Source: CAYMKE01 sp964390955 (lineage in GTDB: Bacteria; Bacteroidota; Bacteroidia; Bacteroidales; JBBRXJ01). From it: a DNA stretch of 18,974 nucleotides. A program made the position numbers and the translations under genes. Positions 1 to 7,535 of this stretch are shown in pieces. Below the pieces are notes generated by a model. The model did not search any database, had not been told where the DNA came from, and saw only the letters and a list, made by a program, of their open reading frames with translations. Location: assembly GCA_964390955.1 (NCBI GenBank), contig CAYMKE010000029.1, positions 1 to 18,974 on the forward strand. Reading direction: 5' to 3'. Every line of letters starts with the position of its first letter. Position 1 is the stretch's first letter.

Positions 1-55
1 TTAGAAGTTTAGAAGTTTAGAAGTTTAGAAGTTTAGAAGTTTAGAAGTTTAGAAG
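1..55. repeat. 8-bp tandem repeat, cut by the window edge
   Basis: Nearly seven head-to-tail copies of TTTAGAAG (CTTCTAAA on the other strand) fill the first 55 bases with no visible mismatch. The first visible copy lacks its first base, so the array probably continues beyond the window. The unit contains TAG on the plus strand and TAA on the minus strand. Because its length is not a multiple of three, all six frames hit a stop every 24 bases, so the array cannot be translated. It lies downstream of the M23 peptidase gene. Such perfect arrays usually vary in copy number by slippage; a function is not evident. Confidence 0.9.
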
Positions 56-165
56 CAGGCATGTGCAATTTGAGAGATGAGTGTGACGTTCTCCATATAC
101 TCCCTATATACCTTATGCACAAAAGTTTGTTTTAAAATGATTGTATTCAAATTTGATACCAAATT

Positions 166-206
166 ACATCAAAAAAATGAAAAATAATAATTCATTTTTT
201 TGATGT
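166..206 (-). terminator. Candidate terminator stem-loop at the end of the M23 peptidase gene
   Basis: A perfect 16-bp inverted repeat (ACATCAAAAAAATGAA at 166-181 and its complement at 191-206) flanks a 9-base loop. The arm nearer the gene contains the last codons and the TGA stop of the peptidase gene, so the hairpin forms in the transcript at the very end of the message. The stem is A/T-rich with an A7/T7 run, and no separate U-tract follows it. It may therefore terminate weakly, or mainly protect the 3' end. The symmetry itself is certain; the role is inferred. Confidence 0.55.
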
Positions 207-1505
207 GAACGCCTGATAGCTGGGTTGAGTAGAATCTTCCTCATATGGAGCTTTAATTTGCGCTAACTTATCTATCATTATAAGCCTGACAGAATCATAT
301 GCGTGTTTATTTTCTGGTTTTATGGGTTCAACTGGTGGTGCTTTTACATGTAATGGGTTTACAGGATGCCCGTTTTTCCAGAATCTGAAATCAAGATGCG
401 GGCCTGTAGATAAACCTGTACTTCCAACATATCCAATAATTGTTCCCTGTTTAACCCTGGCACCTTTATAAATTCCTTTATTAAACCGGCTCAGATGAAG
501 GTATGCTGTTGTGTATACACTATTATGCCTGATTTTAATATACCTGCCGGCACCCCTGCTGTATGCAGCCTGAATAACAGTACCATCACCAACTGAACGG
601 ATGGGGGTGCCATAAGCAGCTGCATAATCAATTCCACGGTGCGGCCTCCATCTCTTCAAAACAGGATGAAATCTGCTATTGGAATAACCGGAACTTATAT
701 ATTTGTAATGTAAAGGCGCTTTTAAAAATTCACGTTTCAGGCTATTTCCCACTGAATCATAAAAACTTAACGAACTGTCCTGTATAAATGGAATGGCATA
801 ATATGTTTCTCCTGCATGTTGGAAACTTGCCGCTTCAATTTTTGAAATACCCAGTGAAAAAGAATCAACAAATTCTTCTTCATAAATCACTTTGAAATTG
901 TCGCCTTCTGTGATGCGGAAAAAATCAATGGTCCATGCATATATTTCGGATAATTCAATGGCAAGTTGGGGATTTATTTTATTTGACACTAAAGTCTTCC
1001 ATAAAGAACTTTGAATGATGCCATGAATAGACTTTTTGACTGTGTCAACATCTTTTCTCTTTTTTTCAATATGAACGGAGTCTTCAAAATGGATCAATAC
1101 ATAATCTGCCGGATTATGCTCATAAACAAAATATCTTAACGTATTGCAACTGTCTTTGTCAATAAATAATTTATATGTGTTGCCTGCCCTGATTTTTCTT
1201 ATGTTAAAAATTTCTTTGGGAGTTGAAGCAATTTGTCTTATCTGATTAGTGGATACTCCTTTTTTTGTTAGGATAGAAGCTAAATTTTCATTCCGTTTGA
1301 GTTTATCGCAAATTATATTGAAAGAATCAACAACAATACCATATTCATTATATAAGATTTGTTTAGTTTCCTGTTGCTGATCAATGTCTTGTTCATTGAT
1401 GCATTCCGTCTGACTTAAATTAGTCACTATCTGACGGTGCATTAAGGTTATGCTGCCCAGTAAAACGATACTTAATAAGGCTATAAAAATAATTTCTTTT
1501 TTCAT
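192..1505 (-). CDS. M23-family peptidoglycan endopeptidase, MepM/Csd3-like
   Basis: This 437-residue protein has one N-terminal hydrophobic segment (about residues 4-22), either a signal peptide or a membrane anchor, so it acts in the periplasm. Residues 50-240 resemble the OapA/Csd3-type N-terminal region of MepM-like enzymes, including the typical stretch FFRITEGDNFKVIYEEEF. Residues 275-385 are the LytM (M23) domain. The zinc and catalytic motifs are H289xxxD293 (HRGID), H337 in TAYLHL, and GPHLDF at 368-373. In the last motif the usual HxH reads H370-L-D372, so one histidine ligand is replaced by aspartate. The family cuts peptide cross-links of peptidoglycan to allow growth or shape change. 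A tail of about 50 residues follows the domain. The ATG start directly precedes the lysine-rich signal sequence. The gene lies 191 bases downstream of leuS and ends in a stem-loop. The family call is firm; activity with the substituted ligand is uncertain. Confidence 0.88.
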   Translation of the reverse strand: MKKEIIFIALLSIVLLGSITLMHRQIVTNLSQTECINEQDIDQQQETKQILYNEYGIVVDSFNIICDKLKRNENLASILTKKGVSTNQIRQIASTPKEIFNIRKIRAGNTYKLFIDKDSCNTLRYFVYEHNPADYVLIHFEDSVHIEKKRKDVDTVKKSIHGIIQSSLWKTLVSNKINPQLAIELSEIYAWTIDFFRITEGDNFKVIYEEEFVDSFSLGISKIEAASFQHAGETYYAIPFIQDSSLSFYDSVGNSLKREFLKAPLHYKYISSGYSNSRFHPVLKRWRPHRGIDYAAAYGTPIRSVGDGTVIQAAYSRGAGRYIKIRHNSVYTTAYLHLSRFNKGIYKGARVKQGTIIGYVGSTGLSTGPHLDFRFWKNGHPVNPLHVKAPPVEPIKPENKHAYDSVRLIMIDKLAQIKAPYEEDSTQPSYQAFTSKK

Positions 1506-1590
1506 TATTTCCTGCTTTTAATTTTGAATACAAAATATATTATTGACTCTGAAAGTATTATATATGTCAATTTTCTATATTATTCAAAAT

Positions 1591-1623
1591 CAAATTTATA
1601 AAAATTTTGTTTAAATAAACAAC
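1591..1623 (-). promoter_or_regulatory. Weak candidate promoter of the M23 peptidase gene
   Basis: On the minus strand TAAATTTG (1598-1591) matches the Bacteroidota -7 box TAnnTTTG. A GTTG (1623-1620) lies 21 bases upstream where the -33 TTTG box would be expected, with one mismatch and a slightly long spacing. It would give an untranslated leader of roughly 80 bases. The surrounding 191-base gap is extremely A/T-rich, so a chance match is quite possible. Confidence 0.25.
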
Positions 1624-1696
1624 TGATTTACAATATTTTTTTAAAAAAATTATTGTTTAAAAAAGGAAAAGTTATCTATATCCCTTTATATATCTA

Positions 1697-4474
1697 TTAA
1701 ACAACAATATTAACAATTTTATTGGGTACTACAATTATTTTTTTTGGTTTTTTATTTTGCAGCCACTTTTGGGATGCCTGATCTTCTAAAACAGTTTTTT
1801 CTATTTCTTCTTTGGTAGCGTCAACCGGGAATTCTTTTTGAAATCTTACTTTACCATTAAATGAAACAGGACATGTAAATGTTTTTTCTTTTATAATAGT
1901 TTCTTCAAATTCAGGAAAAATTTGATTCGTTATGCTTTTATTGTTTCCCATTGTATGCCATAATTCTTCGGTAATATGCGGTGCAAAAGGAGCCAGGCAT
2001 AGAGTTAAGTTGTTTAATATTTGACGTTTATTGCATTTTAAGTCAGTTAGTTGGTTTACGCATATCATAAAAGAGCTGATAGCAGTATTGAATGAAAATT
2101 TTTCTATTTCTTCCTTTACTTTTTTAATAGTTTGATGTAAAATTTTCAATTCTTCCTGGTCCGGAGCATCATCTGATATATATAGAGTTCCGGTTTCGTT
2201 AAAAAACAATCTCCAGTATTTTTTTAAAAACCTGTAAACTCCATCAATACCTTTTGTTGACCAGGGTTTTGATTGTTCAACCGGGCCGAGGAACATTTCA
2301 TATAATCGAAGTGTATCAGCACCGTAAGATGATACAATGTCATCGGGATTGACTACATTAAATAATGATTTTGACATTTTTTCCACTCCATGTCCACAAT
2401 AGTATTGCCCGTCTTCTAAAATAAATTCAGCATCCTGGTATTCGGGACTACTTTGTTTGAATGCTTTAATGTTAAGTATATCATTTTTAACAATATTAAC
2501 ATCAACATGAATTGGAGTGACATCATATTGATCTTTTAGATTAAATGAAACGAATGTATTCGTGTTTTTTATCCTGTAAACAAAATTGGAGCGTCCCTGG
2601 ATCATCCCCTGGTTAATTAGTTTTTTAAAAGGTTCGGGTTCACAAACGATCCCTATGTCATACAGGAATTTGTTCCAAAACCTGGAATATATAAGATGAC
2701 CTGTGGCATGTTCTGTTCCTCCCACATAAAGGTCTACATTCCGCCAATATTCATTGGCTTCTTTTGATACAATGGTTTGCTTGTTGTGCGGATCCATATA
2801 TCTTAAATAATAGGCCGAAGAGCCAGCAAAACCAGGCATTGTATTTATCTCTAACGGATAGCCATCTGATGTTTTCCAGTTTTTTGCCCTTGCAAGAGGC
2901 GGTTTCCCACTTTCTGTTGGTTGATATGAGTCAACTTCCGGTAATGTTAAAGGCAGGTCTTTTTCTTCTAATGGGTAGGGCATGCTGTTTTTAAAATAAA
3001 TCGGGAACGGCTCGCCCCAGTATCGTTGCCTGCTAAATATAGCATCGCGTAATTTATAATTTACTGTTTTCTTTCCGATGTTTCTTTTTTCAATTTCGTT
3101 TATTATTTTATCAATAGCGTCAGGGACTTTAAGTCCGGTAATCATATCGGAATTAATTACAGTTCCTTCTTTGCTGTCAAATGCTTCTTCGGAGATGTCG
3201 CCTCCTGCGATTACCTGGACAATTGGAAGATTAAAATGTTTTGCAAAAGCATAATCCCGTTGGTCATGAGCAGGAACAGCCATTATTGCGCCTGTTCCAT
3301 ATCCCATCAATACATATTCACTAACCCATATTGGAATGGGTTTTTTAGTGAAAGGGTGTTCTGCATATCTTCCTGTGAATATCCCTGTTACTTTACGTGT
3401 TTCTGAAATTCTTTCCCGTTCTGAACGATTCAGGGTTTTATTAATATATTTTTTTACGTTTGTTTTATTTTCTGGTGTTGTAATTTGGTCTATCAGTTCG
3501 TTTTCAGGTGCTAATACCATAAATGTTGCACCGAAAATAGTGTCGGGACGGGTTGTGAATATGTTTATTTGTTGTGAACTGTCTTTGATGTTGAATATCA
3601 TTTCAGCACCTTCTGAGCGCCCAATCCAGTTTCGTTGTATTTCTTTAAGTGATTCGCTCCATTCAACGTGATCCAGCCCTTTTAGCAATCTTTCTGCATA
3701 AGCTGTAACCCTGAGCGACCATTGTTTCATTTTTTTTTGTTCAACCGGGTGTCCTCCTCTTACAGATAAACCGTCTTTTACTTCGTCGTTTGCGAGAACA
3801 GTTCCCAATTCAGGACACCAATTCACAGTGCTGTCGGATAGATAAGCAAGGCGGTAAAATAATAGTATTTCTTGTTGTTTTTTTTCCTGCATTGCATTCC
3901 ATTCGGCTGCAGAAAAAGAAGGTGCGTTTTCACTCACGACTGCTTCGAGGTTATGATTCCCATGGTGTTCAAAATGGTGGGTTAATGTATCAATGTGTTC
4001 AGCTTTATCTGTTTTTTTATTATACCAATGCTTGAAGAGTTGAATAAACACCCATTGTGTCCATTTATAGTAGTCTGGATCACACGTTTTAACTTCTCTG
4101 TTCCAATCGAATGAAAATCCCAGCTTGTTAAGTTGTTCTTTATACCGTTTGATATTATTTTCTGTTGTGATCCTGGGATGTTGTCCGGTTTTAATAGCAT
4201 ATTGCTCTGCCGGGAGTCCATATGCATCAAATCCCATAGGGTGTAGCACATTAAACCCCTTCATTTTTTTATACCTTGCGTATATGTCAGAAGCTATATA
4301 TCCTAATGGATGGCCTACATGCAAACCTGCCCCGGATGGGTAAGGGAACATATCCAATACATAGTATTTGGGTTTCGATGAATCAATGTCTACTTTATAT
4401 GTTTGATTTTCTTCCCAGTATTTCTGCCATTTTGGTTCAATCTCTTTAAAGTGGTATTCCATGTTTATTTTCAT
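1697..4474 (-). CDS. leuS: Leucyl-tRNA synthetase
   Basis: The enzyme charges tRNA-Leu with leucine in the cytoplasm. The class I signatures are both present: HVGH at residues 52-55 and KMSKS at 699-703. The CP1 editing domain shows TTRPDTIFG at 307-315 and GTGAIMAVPAHDQRD at 393-407, so hydrolysis of mischarged tRNA is expected to work. At 925 residues it is longer than the roughly 810-880 of many bacterial LeuRS. The extra length sits around residues 153-200 (His/Glu-rich, HHFEHHGNH) and in about 60 residues before KMSKS (GRSNFVYRI... onward), both as I know them from Bacteroidota LeuRS. Two starts are possible, Met1 or Met5 (4462); MEYHFKEIEPKWQ is the usual family N-terminus, so Met5 may be the true start. 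It is flanked by gaps of 373 bases upstream and 191 downstream, so it is probably transcribed on its own. Confidence 0.98.
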   Translation of the reverse strand: MKINMEYHFKEIEPKWQKYWEENQTYKVDIDSSKPKYYVLDMFPYPSGAGLHVGHPLGYIASDIYARYKKMKGFNVLHPMGFDAYGLPAEQYAIKTGQHPRITTENNIKRYKEQLNKLGFSFDWNREVKTCDPDYYKWTQWVFIQLFKHWYNKKTDKAEHIDTLTHHFEHHGNHNLEAVVSENAPSFSAAEWNAMQEKKQQEILLFYRLAYLSDSTVNWCPELGTVLANDEVKDGLSVRGGHPVEQKKMKQWSLRVTAYAERLLKGLDHVEWSESLKEIQRNWIGRSEGAEMIFNIKDSSQQINIFTTRPDTIFGATFMVLAPENELIDQITTPENKTNVKKYINKTLNRSERERISETRKVTGIFTGRYAEHPFTKKPIPIWVSEYVLMGYGTGAIMAVPAHDQRDYAFAKHFNLPIVQVIAGGDISEEAFDSKEGTVINSDMITGLKVPDAIDKIINEIEKRNIGKKTVNYKLRDAIFSRQRYWGEPFPIYFKNSMPYPLEEKDLPLTLPEVDSYQPTESGKPPLARAKNWKTSDGYPLEINTMPGFAGSSAYYLRYMDPHNKQTIVSKEANEYWRNVDLYVGGTEHATGHLIYSRFWNKFLYDIGIVCEPEPFKKLINQGMIQGRSNFVYRIKNTNTFVSFNLKDQYDVTPIHVDVNIVKNDILNIKAFKQSSPEYQDAEFILEDGQYYCGHGVEKMSKSLFNVVNPDDIVSSYGADTLRLYEMFLGPVEQSKPWSTKGIDGVYRFLKKYWRLFFNETGTLYISDDAPDQEELKILHQTIKKVKEEIEKFSFNTAISSFMICVNQLTDLKCNKRQILNNLTLCLAPFAPHITEELWHTMGNNKSITNQIFPEFEETIIKEKTFTCPVSFNGKVRFQKEFPVDATKEEIEKTVLEDQASQKWLQNKKPKKIIVVPNKIVNIVV

Positions 4475-4559
4475 TTTAAACTGCGAAAATAGTAATTTCT
4501 TTATAACAGTGGAATACAGAAATACAAAATGTTTTAATCAGGATATAAATTTTGCTTAC

Positions 4560-4630
4560 TAATTTGGACAAGCCAAAACGAAAACTCATTAAATTCCTTG
4601 AACCTGTTTGGTTTTGGCTTGTTCAAATTA
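4560..4630. repeat. Long inverted repeat, intergenic palindromic element
   Basis: The left arm (4560-4583) and right arm (4607-4630) are each 24 bases and pair with only two mismatches around a 23-base loop. The shared core is ACAAGCCAAAAC. Read on the minus strand, the right arm and its 6-base extension (4606-4636) closely match 13355-13386 in another intergenic gap, so this is a dispersed element rather than a local accident. It could fold into a stable RNA hairpin behind the sigma-associated gene and act as a terminator, or be a small palindromic (REP/MITE-like) element. No transposase or clear target-site duplication is visible. Confidence 0.8.
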
Positions 4631-4722
4631 GGGTTAAGATAAGTTCCACTTATAATATGGAGAACCGAGCCATGACAAAGTTTTTGACACACAAGCACAT
4701 GTTTATAAAAGATGCATCAGCA

Positions 4723-4741
4723 GCGTAGATGCAAACTACGC
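4723..4741. other. Small hairpin within a GC-richer intergenic stretch
   Basis: GCGTAG (4723-4728) pairs perfectly with CTACGC (4736-4741) across a 7-base loop. It sits in a 70-base stretch (4711-4780) with about 54% G+C by hand count, clearly above the A/T-rich surroundings. It could belong to a structured RNA or to a remnant of transferred DNA. I recognise no known RNA family. Confidence 0.4.
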
Positions 4742-4847
4742 CGGGCAGTCGTTGTCTGTGGCATCATCGATACAGGCTTCATAAACAACAACTTACATAA
4801 GAACTCTAAAAATATAAACGCTATAACAACTGCAATTTAAGGTTGTT

Positions 4848-6140
4848 TTAGTGGATGATATAATTCACCCCTAAATAAAAATCAATGGTTGCAGCATAGG
4901 TCTTATTGAACGATGCGGGAATCACACCATCGCCGCGGTAAATATTGATGAGTCCTTGTTTATATCTCACACCCGGAATGATTGCAATACGTTCGAAAAA
5001 ACGGATGTCGAATTCATATCCAATGACAAAGCCCACATCATATTTGTTGTATCGGTTTTCAACATCCTGTTTGGTTTCTTTAATTTTTAGCTGGCCGTAT
5101 TTAAGAAGTCCTCCATAACCACCTAATACAATATTTGCCCTTAATTGACTATTATTGTGAAAGCGGTAAAAGTTATATTTAAACTGTGCACTCAGGACAT
5201 TGTAATTCAACCGGATTTCCTTGGATACATAATCGCCATTAATATATTCATAATATTTTTGCTTGTTTTGTAATTTGAAATCTGCCTCTATCATGATGGA
5301 TATAGTGTTCGATATATCCATTCCGGCATAAAAAGCAAAATCATTTGAGAAATTTGGAATTGTCTTGGTCATTTCGTTGTTTTTTAGTCCCTTTATTGTT
5401 GTGTTATTAAGAAGCCAGGTATTTTGTAATTTATTATAAATTCCTATATAGTAATTCCGTGTTGACAGATTTTTTGAAGGAGTAATATTTTCGGGATTAT
5501 TTAACTGATTGGATAAATTTATATCCTGATTTTTAATATTGTTATTGATTTCATTACGTGCTAAATAGTTTTTATGCTCGAGTTCTTTTGGGGAAGGAGT
5601 GTTTTCTCTTATTATTTCTGTATTATTTATGGCTATTAATTTTGTTTCGTTTTTTTTAGATATTGTATCTTGGTGTTTGGTATGGTAAGTATCATTAATA
5701 TTGATTGTTTTAGGTGCAATTTTTTGAATTTTTTGATTTTTATTAATGTTTTGTTCCTGTTTTTGTTGTATTTCCGTGGTCAAGTCTTTCGAGGTGTTTT
5801 TACTTTTGTTATCATCGGTTTGTTGAGGTTTATTTGGCTGTATGTCAATGTTGTCTGATTTTTTTTTATCTGTTGGTTCGTTACGTGCTATCTGTTGTTG
5901 ATTTTCGGTATTCGGAACAGATTGATATAATCTGACCATTAAAAGCATAGCAAAGCTTGCTGCTGCATAGTAAACCACTCTCTTGCTACGCTGCAAAAAT
6001 CGATCTTTGTTTAATTTTTTGTCGATGCGTTGCCATATGTCTTCCACATTCAATTCTTCTTCGATTCGATCCCATATTTCACCCGGAAGATCTTTTTGGT
6101 TTTTTTCGACTTGTTCTTTATACCATTTAAATAGGTCCAT
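4848..6140 (-). CDS. Sigma-associated membrane protein: anti-sigma-like N-terminus, long linker, beta-barrel-like C-terminus
   Basis: This 430-residue protein has three parts. Residues 1-52 are charged and Trp-containing (WDRIEEEL, IWQRIDKKL), like the cytosolic part of Bacteroidota membrane proteins encoded beside ECF sigma genes. Residues 54-70 form a single transmembrane helix. Residues 75-225 are a low-complexity linker rich in Asn, Gln, Lys and Thr. Residues 226-430 alternate aromatic and polar residues with Gly-rich turns, as in PorT-like outer-membrane barrels (IVLGGYGGLLKYG, VGFVIGYEFDIRFF), and end in an aromatic/hydrophobic strand (YLGVNYIIH). It starts 19 bases after the sigma factor gene, so they are probably cotranscribed. 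I infer that it holds or senses for that sigma factor. No ZAS-type zinc motif is seen, so anti-sigma activity is not proven. If the barrel inserts into the outer membrane, the polypeptide would span the whole envelope. Confidence 0.75.
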   Translation of the reverse strand: MDLFKWYKEQVEKNQKDLPGEIWDRIEEELNVEDIWQRIDKKLNKDRFLQRSKRVVYYAAASFAMLLMVRLYQSVPNTENQQQIARNEPTDKKKSDNIDIQPNKPQQTDDNKSKNTSKDLTTEIQQKQEQNINKNQKIQKIAPKTININDTYHTKHQDTISKKNETKLIAINNTEIIRENTPSPKELEHKNYLARNEINNNIKNQDINLSNQLNNPENITPSKNLSTRNYYIGIYNKLQNTWLLNNTTIKGLKNNEMTKTIPNFSNDFAFYAGMDISNTISIMIEADFKLQNKQKYYEYINGDYVSKEIRLNYNVLSAQFKYNFYRFHNNSQLRANIVLGGYGGLLKYGQLKIKETKQDVENRYNKYDVGFVIGYEFDIRFFERIAIIPGVRYKQGLINIYRGDGVIPASFNKTYAATIDFYLGVNYIIH

Positions 6141-6159
6141 GATATATTATCTGTAGTTA

Positions 6160-6708
6160 TTAATTTACAAATTCTTTGAGCCATTCTTTTAGTATGCTTT
6201 TGGCTCTGCTTAATTGCGATTTTGAAGTTCCTTCGGTAATTTCAAGTTGTTGAGCTATTTCTTTATGCGAATAGCCTTCCAGGGCATATAAATTGAATAC
6301 AGTTCTTGCTCCATCCGGAAGTTTATTTACTTTCAATAAAATGGCTTCGATATTAATATTTTTGATTCCATCATTATTATTATCTATGCATTTGATAGCA
6401 TCGTCGTATTCTAATAAATTATCCAACCGTTTTTTAGACCTTAAATAGTCAATGGCTGTATTGACTATTATTTTACGTATCCATCCGCTTAAAGAACCGT
6501 TTTCATTATAATTTTTAATATTTTTAAATATTTTGATGAATCCATCCTGTAGAATATCCTGTGCAGTGTCCTGATCATTTACATAGCTCAAACATATTCT
6601 GTACATATGTTTAGCATACTTGTCATATAAGAGTTTTTGATACTTCCGCTCATTTTTCAGGCATCCCTTAATGATCTCATTTATATTGTTTTCTTCTTGT
6701 TTACCCAT
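6160..6708 (-). CDS. ECF-type RNA polymerase sigma factor
   Basis: At 182 residues it has the usual size of an extracytoplasmic-function sigma-70 factor. Region 2 spans about residues 24-92, with DTAQDILQDGFIKIFKNI and then SLSGWIRKIIVNTAIDYLRSKK, which form the core-binding and -10-recognition parts. Region 4 spans about 121-175, with LPDGARTVFNLYALEGYSHKEIA followed by the helix-turn-helix LEITEGTSKSQLSRAK that reads the -35/-33 box. No region 1.1 or 3 is present. It directs RNA polymerase to a special regulon, which is not identifiable here. The ATG at 6708 lies 19 bases behind the lipoprotein gene, and the sigma-associated membrane protein follows 19 bases later. Its control is probably through that protein, by analogy with other ECF pairs. 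Confidence 0.95.
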   Translation of the reverse strand: MGKQEENNINEIIKGCLKNERKYQKLLYDKYAKHMYRICLSYVNDQDTAQDILQDGFIKIFKNIKNYNENGSLSGWIRKIIVNTAIDYLRSKKRLDNLLEYDDAIKCIDNNNDGIKNINIEAILLKVNKLPDGARTVFNLYALEGYSHKEIAQQLEITEGTSKSQLSRAKSILKEWLKEFVN

Positions 6709-6727
6709 CAGGCATAAGCATTATGAG

Positions 6728-7480
6728 TTATTTAAAAACAGCTTTTACGGAATTTTTATTTAATACTTTACTATTTAGTTCCTTGTAAATATAAATGTTT
6801 TCTTCATTATTGATGTTTATTCCTGGATCATCATAATAAGAATCGGCAGATATTTCAGCTTCATCAAATTCATTGATGATATCCTGAAAGATATATAAAG
6901 GGTCAATTATTATTTGTACTTTTGGGGGATTATTTTCTTTTATGACTATATTCCCGGAAGTATCAGCGGGTTTTGCATATAATTCAAATATTTCATTATG
7001 TTGTAGTTGGTAATTAAATTTTATTGTTGACGTATTAATGTAAGACAGTAAAATTGAATCGGTTAAATTTCCTGCTATCAATAATGCAGGGTTTGAATTT
7101 GTCGTATCAATTTCAATGAATATTTTTATATTGGTATAAACACCTTGCGGGATATCAAAATGTACATTCGGATTAGTATTTCCGGTCATTAAATTCCCTT
7201 CTGCCTGATTAAAATCTGAACTAAAGTCTACAGGTCCTCCTTCCTCTCTTTCGCCATGGAATTCAATTGACTTGACTATAATTCTTCCTTCCGTAAAATC
7301 AATTTTTGTGTCGCTTCCTTTTTTCAGGTTAATGCTTTCAGTGTCATATACGAATTCAAAATTTACATTCACCGGTATGGTAAATGGATCTTTTTCACAC
7401 ATTGAAAACAAAAACAATAATATTATGAAATAAAATATTTTTTTCATACTTAATAAATGAAATCGTATTACATTTTTCAT
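6728..7480 (-). CDS. Predicted lipoprotein of unknown function, upstream of the sigma factor
   Basis: The longest frame has 250 residues. I think translation more likely begins at Met12 (7447), since MKKIFYFIILLFLFSMC from there is a compact lipoprotein signal with Cys28 as the lipid-modified residue. Met at position -1 departs from the usual Gly/Ala/Ser. The residues after the Cys (EKDP) are acidic/lysine-rich, which in Bacteroidota can favour export to the cell surface. The mature part is predicted mostly beta, with a repeated pattern of strands (VNVNFEFVYD, RIIVKSIEFHGE, NIKIFIEID). It vaguely recalls DUF4382-type lipoproteins, but I do not recognise it with confidence. It shares direction and tight spacing with the sigma gene, so it may be a partner or input of the same signalling unit. 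No Shine-Dalgarno sequence is seen for either start. Confidence 0.7.
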   Translation of the reverse strand: MKNVIRFHLLSMKKIFYFIILLFLFSMCEKDPFTIPVNVNFEFVYDTESINLKKGSDTKIDFTEGRIIVKSIEFHGEREEGGPVDFSSDFNQAEGNLMTGNTNPNVHFDIPQGVYTNIKIFIEIDTTNSNPALLIAGNLTDSILLSYINTSTIKFNYQLQHNEIFELYAKPADTSGNIVIKENNPPKVQIIIDPLYIFQDIINEFDEAEISADSYYDDPGININNEENIYIYKELNSKVLNKNSVKAVFK

Positions 7481-7535
7481 TATAAAGTTACGAAAATTTT
7501 TATAAAAGGTTGGAATACTTTAAAGAATAAAACCG

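Larger units (their letters stand above)
4475..4847. other. 373-base noncoding gap between leuS and the sigma-associated gene
   Basis: No convincing gene is seen here. From low to high coordinates it holds: an A/T-rich stretch where the leuS promoter should lie, with no good TAnnTTTG box found; the 24-base inverted repeat at 4560-4630; a short unique stretch; a GC-richer segment at about 4711-4780 containing a 6-bp hairpin (4723-4741); and a weak 6-bp stem (AACAAC 4825-4830 with GTTGTT 4842-4847) right behind the stop codon of the next gene. Very short frames of 18 codons exist on both strands but lack support. Confidence 0.7.

Noticed and set aside
1631..1655. Imperfect A/T palindrome (CAATATTTTTTT... 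ATTATTG) downstream of leuS as a terminator
   Set aside because: The stem is nearly all A-T and imperfect, so it would be very weak; not distinguishable from A/T-rich spacer.
3982..4251. An 89-codon minus-strand frame inside leuS
   Set aside because: It lies in another frame within the conserved LeuRS N-terminal region, with no independent features.
4672..4728. An 18-codon plus-strand frame (MTKFLTHKHMFIKDASAA) with a TATAAT-like box and GGAGA upstream, and a hairpin over its stop, resembling a leader peptide
   Set aside because: No plus-strand gene follows that it could regulate, the phylum seldom uses Shine-Dalgarno sites, and the length is within chance expectation.
4739..4792. Minus-strand stretch reading VVVYEACIDDATDNDCPA between two stops, Asp/Cys-rich like a calcium-binding repeat
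   Set aside because: It has no start codon, is only 18 codons long and is out of frame with the gene upstream; kept only as a remark on the GC-richer island.
5400..5930. The low-complexity N/Q/K-rich part of the sigma-associated gene as a sign of a pseudogene or a foreign insert
   Set aside because: The frame stays open across it, its base composition matches the genome, and such linkers are common between a membrane helix and a distal domain.
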